From positions 1 to 64,000 of the forward strand of contig NZ_JALHLE010000011.1 of NCBI RefSeq assembly GCF_022832385.1: 64,000 nt of DNA, read 5' to 3'. The DNA comes from Novosphingobium album (ex Hu et al. 2023) (GTDB lineage Bacteria; Pseudomonadota; Alphaproteobacteria; Sphingomonadales; Sphingomonadaceae). Under the pieces are notes generated by a model. It was not told the origin of the DNA, did no database searches, and saw only the letters and a list, made by a program, of their open reading frames with translations. Positions within the stretch are counted from its first letter, which is position 1, and the number at the start of each line of letters is the position of its first letter. Shown here piece by piece: positions 1 through 8,255 of the stretch. A program made the position numbers and the translations under genes.

Positions 1-122
1 GCCTCTAGTCCGCCAACTTATCGTTCAGAACATCTGCAGGCCACCGACGTGGCGCGGCTCAACCTTGACCTCTTGCCTGGCATTGCCGCTCCTCAAGGAT
101 GGGGGCTGAACGCAATGCAAAA

Positions 123-158
123 ATAGGACGATCATCAAGATTTGGTCAAGACGCAATT
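123..158 (+). promoter_or_regulatory. Putative operator block upstream of tetR
   Basis: From 124 to 158 this stretch aligns without gaps to the reverse strand of 2388-2422 upstream of qhpA, with 28 of 35 bases identical. It begins with TAGGACGAT and contains GGTCAAG. The TAGGACG core also occurs twice upstream of the TonB receptor. It lies about 100 bp upstream of the TetR start codon, so autoregulation is a reasonable inference. No dyad as clean as a classical TetR operator is visible. Confidence 0.55.
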
Positions 159-197
159 GTCAAAGGCCGCCCCATCCATACGGAACGTCATGGTAGG

Positions 198-220
198 GTG
201 TGTGTGTGTGGGGGGGGGGG
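198..220 (+). repeat. (GT)6 plus G11 simple-sequence tract
   Basis: Six GT units (198-209) run directly into eleven consecutive G residues (210-220), ending 34 bp before the tetR start codon. Such tracts are prone to slipped-strand mispairing. In the 5' leader this could alter promoter spacing or translation of the regulator. A sequencing or assembly error in a homopolymer is the main alternative. Confidence 0.85.
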
Positions 221-254
221 TGGTCCGGGAGAGGAATAGAGAGTAGTAGGCGTT

Positions 255-917
255 ATGGCCGATACCGAACTTGCGCCGACGCGCCCGGGGATCTACTCGC
301 GCGGCACCGAAACAGTCGATGCCATTCTGAAGGCAGCGCACGATGTCCTGATCGAGGAAGGCGCCGAGGCTTTTACCGTCAGGCGCATCGCGACCGAATG
401 CGGGCTTCGTGTCGGAAACGTCAGCTATCACTTTCCGAAAAAGGAAATGCTCGTTCAGGTTCTGCTGGACGATATCATGGAGAACTACAACACCAAGCTG
501 GACGTCAACGTACGCCAGCCGGACCTCTCCGACGAAGAACGCCTCCGGCTCGTCATTGTCATTTGCCTGGACGACATCTGCTCAAAGCGAACCACGCACC
601 TGTTCACGGAACTGTGGGCGCTGGCCAATCACAACGACTTCATCGCGGAACGGGTTCGAGGTTTCTACGCCAAGGTCCACGACGTCATCGGCGAATATGT
701 CCAGCGGATCAATCCCGCCCTGAGCCCCGACGAAGTCCACACGCTTTCGCTCTTCATCAGCGCCTCCATGGAAGGCACGACCCCCTTCCTCGGCTACAAG
801 AAGCCCTGGAACGACAAGATGGCGGCCATCACAGCAATTTCAGCATCGTGGTTCATCGACCTTGTCAAATCGACAAAGCCGGGTGACATTGCCGACATGA
901 CAAGGCGTTCATCCTGA
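255..917 (+). CDS. TetR/AcrR-family transcriptional regulator
   Basis: The 220-aa protein has a TetR N-terminal helix-turn-helix at about residues 18-65, with the typical FTVRRIATECGL recognition region followed by VSYHFPKKEML. The C-terminal helical ligand domain is of normal length. The ATG at 255 is the only start compatible with the domain, although no strong ribosome site precedes it. The MFS transporter gene starts 34 bp downstream on the same strand, and the qhp operon follows. In Paracoccus and Pseudomonas the QHNDH operon is controlled by an AraC-type QhpR, so a TetR here would be a regulator swap. The shared upstream motif supports control of qhpA and of the TonB receptor, but this is inference. 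Confidence 0.85.
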   Translation: MADTELAPTRPGIYSRGTETVDAILKAAHDVLIEEGAEAFTVRRIATECGLRVGNVSYHFPKKEMLVQVLLDDIMENYNTKLDVNVRQPDLSDEERLRLVIVICLDDICSKRTTHLFTELWALANHNDFIAERVRGFYAKVHDVIGEYVQRINPALSPDEVHTLSLFISASMEGTTPFLGYKKPWNDKMAAITAISASWFIDLVKSTKPGDIADMTRRSS

Positions 918-951
918 ACGAATCGGAGGGGAGTCCTGCAGGGTCCGCGCC

Positions 952-2175
952 TTGAGCGCGACTGATCTGCTGTGGGGGTGTCCAGTGTTTCGATCGTCTG
1001 GGGAACGTCTCGTCCTTTCTGCCGTAGTTCTGGCCTGTGTCGGATGCCTGCAACCAGGCATAGACCCCGTCTTCCTCACGCTGCTGTCTTCGGTTCACGG
1101 CATGGCTCCGGAATTTCACGGCTGGATCGTCAGCGCCACGCAGTCCGGCATGGCCATCGGCTCGCTGCTGACATGGCGCTGGGGGACACACATTCCCCGT
1201 GCCGGATTTACACTTGCAGCCGGATTCGCAGTGATTGCAGCGCTGGCAACACCTCATGCCACGCCGTTCGCAGCCCTACTGGCAGTGCGCGCCATCTACG
1301 GGGCCGCGATGGGCATGCTTTACACCCAGGCTATGAGCAATGCGGCGACGAATCGCCCGCACGGTGCCTATGGCGCAGTCTTCCTCTGCCAGTTGATGCT
1401 CTCGACCGGCATAGCCGTGGGTCTCCCGGCCATAGCGAGTGTTTTCGGCCCGGCCATGGCACTGACGACATTGGCGGCAGCTCCTCTTGGCGCCCTGATG
1501 CTTGTCGTATTCTCGGAGTCCACGGCTCAGTACCAGCATCACGCCGAGCCCGCTGACCTGCTGGAACGAGAGGAAACGACGTTCCGGGCCTGGGCAACAG
1601 CAGGCGCGACCCTGCTTTTCATCTGTTCCACGATGATGGTCTGGACTTTTTCCGGCGCGCTGGCCGTAGAGGCCGGCATTTCGGAAGCCGTCATCGGCCA
1701 GGCGGTGGCACTTGGATCGCTGGCGGGCGCAGGCACGGCGTTTCTCGTCATGCGGGAGCGGTCCATTGTGCCTCCGCCGATCACCGGGCTGCTGGCAGGC
1801 CTTTCACTTCTCACTCCGATCGCCGCGACCCATAGCGGTGGCGCCACGGCGTTCATTGCAGCCATCGTGCTGCTCAACATCGGATCAACCGCCATCATCG
1901 TGCGCAGTTCGGGTCTCGCGAGCGCCGCCAGCCGCGACAGCCTGTTCCGCCGCTTCGTCGCCTGCACGCATGCGCTTGGCATGATCATGGGCCCGCTCAC
2001 GGGATCGCTGGCGTCGGGAATCTTCGGTCGCACCGGCTTGCTGGCAGCCGCCGTTCTGGCGATTGCGGCCGCGTGCCTGATGCTTCTGTTTGCGGAGGCA
2101 GGATCGCTGAAGCCACGTCTTTGGCCGATACGCCGGGAAGCCCGGGACGGCTTCCTGATAAACGCGCAGTTCTGA
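952..2175 (+). CDS. MFS transporter
   Basis: The 407-aa protein is almost entirely hydrophobic, with about ten to twelve membrane segments and the length of a major facilitator. A cytoplasmic loop (ESTAQYQHHAEPADLLEREE) lies between the two halves. The frame opens with TTG at 952, preceded by GGAGGGGA at about 20 bp. The in-frame GTG at 985 is an alternative start. The gene sits 34 bp after tetR and probably shares its transcript. Substrate is unknown. The context suggests import or efflux of an amine or its oxidation product. Confidence 0.75.
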   Translation: MSATDLLWGCPVFRSSGERLVLSAVVLACVGCLQPGIDPVFLTLLSSVHGMAPEFHGWIVSATQSGMAIGSLLTWRWGTHIPRAGFTLAAGFAVIAALATPHATPFAALLAVRAIYGAAMGMLYTQAMSNAATNRPHGAYGAVFLCQLMLSTGIAVGLPAIASVFGPAMALTTLAAAPLGALMLVVFSESTAQYQHHAEPADLLEREETTFRAWATAGATLLFICSTMMVWTFSGALAVEAGISEAVIGQAVALGSLAGAGTAFLVMRERSIVPPPITGLLAGLSLLTPIAATHSGGATAFIAAIVLLNIGSTAIIVRSSGLASAASRDSLFRRFVACTHALGMIMGPLTGSLASGIFGRTGLLAAAVLAIAAACLMLLFAEAGSLKPRLWPIRREARDGFLINAQF

Positions 2176-2387
2176 CTGCAAGCGCCTCTTGCAAGTGGCC
2201 CAGGACACCCACCTGAGGATAGAGGCCCGATACAAGACGGCGCCAAGAATCGACGGATGGCAGTCCATTCCATTGCCCCCCGAAAGAACGGCTCACAGGT
2301 ACACCTGCCGGACCACGGAAATTCGCGCATCAAACAGTTGCAAGCAGTCGAAAAACAAGCCCGTCCAGCATTTCGCACTCGCACAAA

Positions 2388-2423
2388 AATTGTCGCTTGA
2401 CCTAATTTTGACAATCGTCCTAT
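2388..2423 (-). promoter_or_regulatory. Putative qhpA operator/promoter
   Basis: The reverse strand repeats the block upstream of tetR (TAGGACGAT, then GGTCAAG, then AATT). On the forward strand a TTGACA hexamer at 2408-2413 overlaps it. A bound protein would therefore cover a plausible -35 element of qhpA, whose ATG is at 2482. No good -10 hexamer stands at 17 bp spacing. The rest of the 2176-2481 gap holds a short inverted repeat (TGCAAG/CTTGCA, about 2179-2196) just after the MFS stop codon and nothing else I recognise. Confidence 0.5.
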
Positions 2424-2481
2424 ATTTCGATTCACCGGATCGAAAGTCCGCAGATTTCTGGTCTTTGGGGGCATTTCAAAC

Positions 2482-4329
2482 ATGACCGCTGCACACGACG
2501 ATGGTAACGGAAAAACGTGCGGCGGCACAGCATACAAGCAACCTGCCCCAACTTCTCGGCAAGCACTTCTGCACGGTGCCCGGCACTATGCGAGCAAGCG
2601 CAAACTCTTGCTCATGCCATTGCTCGCCTCGACCATTTTTTCCGCATCGATCGTCGTCGCGCAAGTCAACACGGACAATGAGCTGGACCTCGATCCGGCG
2701 GACTGGTCCGAGAAGGATGCGGGTATCCCGGTGACCGATCCTTTGACCCTCGAGAAGTGCGGTTCGTGCCATGCCCCCGACGAAAAGGGTAATCTCTCGC
2801 GCATTTCCTGGATCCGCGCGACGCCTGAAGGGTGGTCGCAGGCAATCAAGCGCATGATCAAGCTCAACGGCCTGTCCATCACGCCCGAGGAAGCACGATC
2901 CGTGGTCAAATACCTCGGCACCTGGCATGGTCTGGCACCGGAAGAGGCCAAGCCGGTCATGTACTTTGCCGAGCGCCGGATCCTGGATGAGACAATCATC
3001 CCCAACGAAACCATTCACCAAGGCTGCGCTTCCTGCCATGCCTTTGCCCAGCCGATGTCGTCGCGCCGCAGCCACCGTGAATGGGGCCTGCTGCAGAACA
3101 TGCACAAAGCGCTCTACTCTCAGGCCGAAGTTCAGATCGATCATGCGGCGGAAGGTGAAGCTGCCAGCGCAGACTCTTCGAAAAAGCCCGCCACCCGGGG
3201 CCAGGTCGCCCTTGCTTGGCTCACCAAGGAAGCCGGTCTTCACAGCAAGGCATGGGCGGACTGGCGCCCGCGTATCCGCACCCCGAAACTGGCAGGTAAA
3301 TGGCTGATTTCCGGCAAGCTGCGCGGACAGGGCCGTTTTGTGGGCGAGATGACGATCGCACCTGCTGGCGACGACTTCACGACCACCACGACGCTGCGCT
3401 CGCTCGAAACCGGAAAGACCATGACGCGCTCTGGTAAGGGCCTCGTCTATTCGGGGTATTCCTGGCGCGGCACCTCCGCCGGCGGCACCCAGCCCGCAAC
3501 GCCCGCCGACATGACGGGCACCTTGCGCGAAACGATGTGGTTTGCCCCCGACCAGTCCAGCGCCGAAGGCCGCTGGTACTGGGGCGAATATCACGAGTTC
3601 GGTCTGGATGTGAAAATGACCCGCGTCACCGGTGGTCCGGTGCTGGCTGCAGTTTCACCCCTGGGCGTCAAGACCGGCACCAAGGCCATGGGCCTGCACA
3701 TCTACGGGGCGTCGCTTCCCGCGGACCTGTCCGCAGCAGATCTGGACTTCGGCGGCGGCGTCACGGTGCGCAAGGTTGCCGTCCTCTCCCCAAGCGAAGC
3801 GGTGGCGACCATCGACGTTTCGGCAGAAGCCATCGTCGGTCTCCATGACGTCGCTCTCAACGGCGTCGTCCTGCCCAAGGCTTTACCGGTCTATGGCTCC
3901 GTCGATTACATGAAGGTCACGCCCGAGACCGCTCTCGCCCACCTCGGCGGCATCAAGTACGGCAAAGGGTACGAACAGTTCGAAGCCACGGCCTGGTCCG
4001 CCGGACCGGATGGCAAGACCGGCACTGACGACGATTTCCCCATCATGACGGTCGACGCCGACTGGGCCATGAAGGAATTCCCGACCGTCACTTACGACAA
4101 TGACGTCAAATACGTCGGCCAGCTCGACAAGGTGGGCTTCTTCACGCCGAACGTCGAAGGGCCGAACCCGGAACGGCGGTTCAGCCGCAACAACTATGGC
4201 GAAGTCTGGATTGTTGCGACCGCCAAGACGCTGAAGGATAAGGAAGGCAAGCCGATGAGCGCGCAGGCCTACCTCGTCACGACCGTGCCTGCCTACAAGC
4301 GTTGGGACCAGCCGGAGGTTTCGCAATGA
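2482..4329 (+). CDS. qhpA: Quinohemoprotein amine dehydrogenase alpha subunit (diheme cytochrome c)
   Basis: This is the large, heme-bearing subunit of QHNDH, which oxidises primary amines in the periplasm and passes electrons to a cytochrome or blue copper protein. Two CxxCH heme sites are visible: CGSCH at residues 93-97 and CASCH at 182-186. The remaining 400 residues match the beta-barrel domains of the family. A signal peptide (RKLLLMPLLAS, cleaved near VVAQ) begins only at about residue 40. The charged leader before it is unusually long, and no better in-frame ATG exists before LLLM. A GGGGG ribosome site lies 10 bp before the ATG. The stop codon overlaps the qhpD start (ATGA). It heads a seven-gene operon. 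Confidence 0.92.
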   Translation: MTAAHDDGNGKTCGGTAYKQPAPTSRQALLHGARHYASKRKLLLMPLLASTIFSASIVVAQVNTDNELDLDPADWSEKDAGIPVTDPLTLEKCGSCHAPDEKGNLSRISWIRATPEGWSQAIKRMIKLNGLSITPEEARSVVKYLGTWHGLAPEEAKPVMYFAERRILDETIIPNETIHQGCASCHAFAQPMSSRRSHREWGLLQNMHKALYSQAEVQIDHAAEGEAASADSSKKPATRGQVALAWLTKEAGLHSKAWADWRPRIRTPKLAGKWLISGKLRGQGRFVGEMTIAPAGDDFTTTTTLRSLETGKTMTRSGKGLVYSGYSWRGTSAGGTQPATPADMTGTLRETMWFAPDQSSAEGRWYWGEYHEFGLDVKMTRVTGGPVLAAVSPLGVKTGTKAMGLHIYGASLPADLSAADLDFGGGVTVRKVAVLSPSEAVATIDVSAEAIVGLHDVALNGVVLPKALPVYGSVDYMKVTPETALAHLGGIKYGKGYEQFEATAWSAGPDGKTGTDDDFPIMTVDADWAMKEFPTVTYDNDVKYVGQLDKVGFFTPNVEGPNPERRFSRNNYGEVWIVATAKTLKDKEGKPMSAQAYLVTTVPAYKRWDQPEVSQ

Positions 4330-5792
4330 ACGATATGACCGTTATCCCTTCGGGTCGCTACCGTCTGGGTGAAATGCATGAATTCAGCGCGGCCGATCAG
4401 CCATTCATGTATCTGGTTTCAGCAGGTGCCATCTTCGCGCTCGACGAAGGCGCCCATGCCGTCCTGCGCAGGCTCGAAACCGAAGAGCTGAGCCACGGCG
4501 AACTCGTCGAGGCGCTGCTGGAAAGCGGCTATACCCGCCAGGATGCCGAGGAGCTGATCCGCGAACTGCTGTTCGTGCAGGGTATCGTTTCGGACAAGGC
4601 GCGCCTTTCGCCCGCCCCCGCGCCGAGCGCTCCTCCGGCCGATTTCCCGTTGCAGGCGCTGGTGCTCAACATCACCAACCAGTGCAACCTCGCCTGCACC
4701 TACTGCTATGAGTTCGGCGCGGACAAGATCGCCACGCCGCAGGGCAAGCCCAAGTTCATGTCGCTGGAAACGGCCAAGACCTCGGTCGATTTCCTGCTGC
4801 GCAAGTCCGGCGGCAGGCAGGCCGTCCACATCACCTTCTTCGGCGGCGAGACGCTAATGAACTTTCCCCTGCTTCGCGAGGTCGTTCTCTACGCCCGCGA
4901 ACAGGCGAAAGCTCAGGATCGCGGCATCGGTTTCAGCCTGACGACCAATGCCACGCTCCTGACCGACGAGATCATCGCATTCCTTTCGGACAACGAGATC
5001 GGCGTCACCGTCAGCATGGACGGCCCGCCCGATCTTCAGGACAAGCGTCGCGTCTACAAATCGGGCAAGGGCAGCTACGCCGTCATCGAGCCGCGCCTGC
5101 GCAAGCTGATCGCCAACCACAAGACCCGCGCCATTACCGCCCGCGTGACGCTGACCGATGGCGTGACCGACGTGATCCGTATCTACCGCCACCTCAAGGA
5201 AGACCTGGGCTTTCACGAGGTCGGCTTCGCGCCCGTCACCAACTCGGGCGAGCGCGACTACATGATCGACGACAACGGCATGGACGAAGTCCTGCGCCAG
5301 TTCCACGAACTGGCCGACGAATGGCTCGAACATGCGCTGCGCGGCGAGATGCACGGCTTCTCGAACGTCAGCGAGACGATCGGCGAACTGATCCAGGGCG
5401 TGAACAAGTCCCATCCCTGCGGTGCCGGGCTCGGCCTGCTCGGTGTCAGCCCCTCGGGGGATCTTTCACCCTGCCACCGCTTCACCGATGCCGATACCCA
5501 TACTCTGGGCCATATCTCTACCGATATCGACATGGAGAAACGCGAGGACTTCCTGTCGCGTGGGCACGTCGGTGCCAAGTACGAGTGCCAGAGCTGCTGG
5601 GCGCGCCCGCTGTGCGCCGGAGGATGCCATCACGAGGCCTTCGTGCGCTATGGCGACACCGGCCACGCCAACCTCCATTATTGCGACTGGATCCGCGAAT
5701 GGACCGACACCTGCCTGCGCATCTACGGCGCGGTCAGCGTGCTCAATCCCGAATTCCTGGAACGCTTTGCAGCACGAAAGGGCCTGTCATGA
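4326..5792 (+). CDS. qhpD: Radical SAM/SPASM protein QhpD, thioether cross-linker of the QHNDH gamma subunit
   Basis: This 488-aa radical SAM enzyme forms the intrapeptidyl Cys-to-Asp/Glu thioether bonds in the gamma subunit precursor in the cytoplasm. The SAM cluster motif is CNLACTYC (Cys120, 124, 127), followed by FFGGE. The N-terminal 90 residues resemble a peptide-recognition domain. The C-terminal SPASM region holds CGAGLGLLGVSPSGDLSPCH and CQSCWARPLCAGGC for auxiliary clusters. The ATG at 4326 overlaps the qhpA stop by 4 bp and is preferred to an upstream TTG in frame. Its stop overlaps the qhpC start in the same ATGA manner, consistent with coupled synthesis of enzyme and substrate peptide. 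Confidence 0.94.
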   Translation: MNDMTVIPSGRYRLGEMHEFSAADQPFMYLVSAGAIFALDEGAHAVLRRLETEELSHGELVEALLESGYTRQDAEELIRELLFVQGIVSDKARLSPAPAPSAPPADFPLQALVLNITNQCNLACTYCYEFGADKIATPQGKPKFMSLETAKTSVDFLLRKSGGRQAVHITFFGGETLMNFPLLREVVLYAREQAKAQDRGIGFSLTTNATLLTDEIIAFLSDNEIGVTVSMDGPPDLQDKRRVYKSGKGSYAVIEPRLRKLIANHKTRAITARVTLTDGVTDVIRIYRHLKEDLGFHEVGFAPVTNSGERDYMIDDNGMDEVLRQFHELADEWLEHALRGEMHGFSNVSETIGELIQGVNKSHPCGAGLGLLGVSPSGDLSPCHRFTDADTHTLGHISTDIDMEKREDFLSRGHVGAKYECQSCWARPLCAGGCHHEAFVRYGDTGHANLHYCDWIREWTDTCLRIYGAVSVLNPEFLERFAARKGLS

Positions 5793-6121
5793 AGCATCTT
5801 CGCCCCGTCAACCGGAAGGCAGCCCGGATCGATGAAACCGCATCGCTGATGGAAGAGGACGTCGTCGCCCTCCAGCAGCCGACTCCCAAGCCGCACGTCC
5901 CGATGGGCTGCACCCTGTCCTTCTCGCCCGGCTGGGAAGTCGATGCGGGCGGCGGCACGGCAGGCCTGTGCCAGCCCGTCGAGCGCGACATCTACGACTG
6001 CTACGTCACCTGCTTCTGGCCGGTGCAGGTTCCCGACCACGTCAACTACTCGCCCGACTGGGCCAGCAACTGCGCCGTTGCCACCAAGGACTGGCGCAAT
6101 CTGGATCTCGTCTTCCCCTGA
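5789..6121 (+). CDS. qhpC: QHNDH gamma subunit precursor (CTQ-bearing peptide)
   Basis: The 110-aa precursor becomes the catalytic small subunit. Setting Cys41 as mature Cys7, every known cross-linking residue falls in register: Cys7-Glu16, Cys27-Asp33 and Cys41-Asp49 for the thioethers, and Cys37 with Trp43 for cysteine tryptophylquinone (precursor Cys71 and Trp77). About 34 residues ahead form a hydrophilic leader (MKHLRPVNRKAARIDE...) without a Sec signal, expected to be removed by QhpE. The ATG overlaps the qhpD stop by 4 bp. This ribosomally made, radical-SAM-modified, proteolysed and exported peptide follows the same logic as a RiPP. Confidence 0.95.
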   Translation: MKHLRPVNRKAARIDETASLMEEDVVALQQPTPKPHVPMGCTLSFSPGWEVDAGGGTAGLCQPVERDIYDCYVTCFWPVQVPDHVNYSPDWASNCAVATKDWRNLDLVFP

Positions 6122-6171
6122 CCGGCACGCCCCGCCCGCCCAGACGCATTTCTCGAGGAAGAGCCCTCAGC

Positions 6172-7257
6172 ATGAAGATGTTTCGCCTTGCACTCGCGGC
6201 CCTTTGCGCCACCACCGCCGCAGCGTCCGTTCAGGCCTCCACGATCGTGCTTGGTGGCTATCCCGACCAGATCCAGATGGTGGACGATGTCAGCGGCAAA
6301 GTTGTCCAGAAGGTGGATCTCAAGTCCGGCCTTCCCACGAACCTCCAGTTCTCGGCCGACGGCAAGCGGATCTACATCACCACGCTGACGACGAGTGGCA
6401 TCGAAGTGATGGATGCGGCGTCACGCAAGATCATCTCGAGCCTGAGCCTCAACACGCCCGTGACGCGTTACCGCTTCAGCGGCGGCGTCCCCGATCCGAG
6501 CGGCCGCTACTTCTACATTGTCGGCACCCGCATGGACAAGGAAGCGGACCTCTACCGCTTCAGCAAGCCGCGCTTCATGAAGGTCGATCTCAAGACCGGC
6601 CAGATCGTCAAGTCTGTGGATTTCGATCCCAAGGATGAAGGGCCCGGCTATCGGACCCGGTTTGCCATGGCACCCGACGGCAAGTCGCTCTACATCTTCC
6701 AGAAGAAGATCCTGATCGTCGACACAGCCTCGTTGAAAGTCGTCGACCGGATCGACCTCCAGAAGCCGGATTTCCCTGGCATGCAGGACGTCGGCATTGG
6801 CGGGGGACTGGAAACGCTCAAGGAACCCGGGGTCTATGTTTCGGTGTTCAATTCCGAAGACCCCTACATCCACAACAAGGTGTTCGGCATCGCAAGGTTC
6901 GACCTGACGGCACGCACTTTCAATTTCACACCGATCGGCCCTGCCCCCGAGCAGATGGCGGGGCTGGAAGTGACGCCCGACGGCAAGCACGGCTACACCG
7001 TCGCCGTCAACGGCAAGCTCGGTGCCAAGCGCTGCGAGTTCTGGCATTTCGACCTGACGACCAATGCCGCACTCGACAAGGCGGAGTTCCCCTGCCGCTC
7101 CCGCTTCTATTTCGGCATGTCGCGTGACGGGCAGAAGCTGTATATTTACGGCGCCGGCTATGACATAGCCGTCTACGACGCGAAAACACTGAAGTTCGAG
7201 CAAGATTGGGAACTGACGAACGACATCACCATGGCCGGGCTGCTGACCCTGCCCTGA
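6172..7257 (+). CDS. qhpB: QHNDH beta subunit (seven-bladed beta-propeller)
   Basis: The 361-aa protein has a clear Sec signal (MKMFRLALAALCATTAAASVQAS) and repeated YVTN-like propeller blades, for example FSADGKRIYITT, MAPDGKSLYIF, VTPDGKHGYTV and MSRDGQKLYIYG. In QHNDH the beta subunit forms part of the active-site cavity together with the gamma subunit. A GAGGAAGAG ribosome site precedes the ATG. It lies 50 bp after qhpC and its stop is followed by the GTG start of qhpG after 2 bp. Length agrees with the family, whose mature subunit is about 340 residues. Confidence 0.92.
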   Translation: MKMFRLALAALCATTAAASVQASTIVLGGYPDQIQMVDDVSGKVVQKVDLKSGLPTNLQFSADGKRIYITTLTTSGIEVMDAASRKIISSLSLNTPVTRYRFSGGVPDPSGRYFYIVGTRMDKEADLYRFSKPRFMKVDLKTGQIVKSVDFDPKDEGPGYRTRFAMAPDGKSLYIFQKKILIVDTASLKVVDRIDLQKPDFPGMQDVGIGGGLETLKEPGVYVSVFNSEDPYIHNKVFGIARFDLTARTFNFTPIGPAPEQMAGLEVTPDGKHGYTVAVNGKLGAKRCEFWHFDLTTNAALDKAEFPCRSRFYFGMSRDGQKLYIYGAGYDIAVYDAKTLKFEQDWELTNDITMAGLLTLP

Positions 7258-7259
7258 GC

Positions 7260-8255
7260 GTGCGCTGGACGGTAGAGATCACCGGAGGCGGCGTCGCGGC
7301 GGCGTGTTGCGATCATCTGCTGACACAGGAAGGTGCCGCTATCCGCCGCACAGCCAATGCGCGCAATGCCGTACCCGCACTCATGCTGAGCGATCCCGCG
7401 CGCGCGCTCGTCAGGGATTGCCTTGGCCAGCCTTCGCTCTTCTCCGGCAAGCCCCGCATAACCCGCCGCATCGTCGCCTGGGCGGGACAGGATCCCGTCC
7501 CCCTGCCCCATCAGGCGGTAATGCTCGGAGCTGGCGATCTGGACTTCGCGCCATCGACCAACACCCCTGCCGCCGACGATCCCGCATTCACCATCACCAC
7601 CATGCGCCCTGAACGGGACGATCAGACATGGCGCATTGGCGACCGTGTTGGCGAGACAGCCCCGGTTCGCCTGACCCAAGCGGACGATGCCGATGCTTGC
7701 TGGATCGAAGCCGTGGAAGACGGCTGGCTGTTCATGATCCCCTCCAGCGCGGAGAGCGGCTGGTTGCTTGCCATCGGCGCACCTTGCAGCCAACTGCTGG
7801 CCCAGAGCCGCTTCCTCGCCCCTCGTATCGAGTTTGACGCTGACAAGACCGCGCAGTTCGACACCACCCCGCGCATGTTGCGCACCATGGCGCGCGATGG
7901 CCTGCTCGCCTGCGGCTCGGCCTCGATGGCGTTCGACCCGATCTGCGGCGACGGCACCGCGCTGGCCGTGAGGCAGGCGATCCTGGTCTCGGCGATCGCA
8001 GTGGCCATCCATGACGGAGAAGACCCGGAACCGCTCCTTGGCCATTACCGGGCCATGATGATGGCATCCATGCGGCGCCATTTGCGCCTCTGCTCCGAAT
8101 TCTATGCTTCGGGTGGGAACGGGCCCTGGTGGCGTGCCCAGCAGGAAGCGCTGACCGAGGGCTTCGCCGCCTGCAGCGCGCATCTCGAGCGCGAGCCACC
8201 TCCCCGCTACGAGTTGCACGGTTTCCGCCTTGTGCGGCGGGAGCTGGCGGCGTGA
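7260..8255 (+). CDS. qhpG: QhpG-like FAD-dependent monooxygenase (short form)
   Basis: In other bacteria QhpG is a flavoprotein that hydroxylates the gamma-subunit tryptophan, an early step in CTQ formation. Here the 331-aa product starts at GTG, 2 bp after the qhpB stop. It shows a dinucleotide-binding VEITGGGVAAACC (GxGxxA) at its N-terminus and a second FAD-contact region, DPICGDGTALAVRQA, near residue 230. This gives it the general shape of a tryptophan-halogenase/PHBH-like flavoprotein. It is shorter than the roughly 400 residues I recall for the family. Its stop overlaps the qhpF start (TGATG). The call rests largely on position and these two motifs. Confidence 0.75.
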   Translation: MRWTVEITGGGVAAACCDHLLTQEGAAIRRTANARNAVPALMLSDPARALVRDCLGQPSLFSGKPRITRRIVAWAGQDPVPLPHQAVMLGAGDLDFAPSTNTPAADDPAFTITTMRPERDDQTWRIGDRVGETAPVRLTQADDADACWIEAVEDGWLFMIPSSAESGWLLAIGAPCSQLLAQSRFLAPRIEFDADKTAQFDTTPRMLRTMARDGLLACGSASMAFDPICGDGTALAVRQAILVSAIAVAIHDGEDPEPLLGHYRAMMMASMRRHLRLCSEFYASGGNGPWWRAQQEALTEGFAACSAHLEREPPPRYELHGFRLVRRELAA

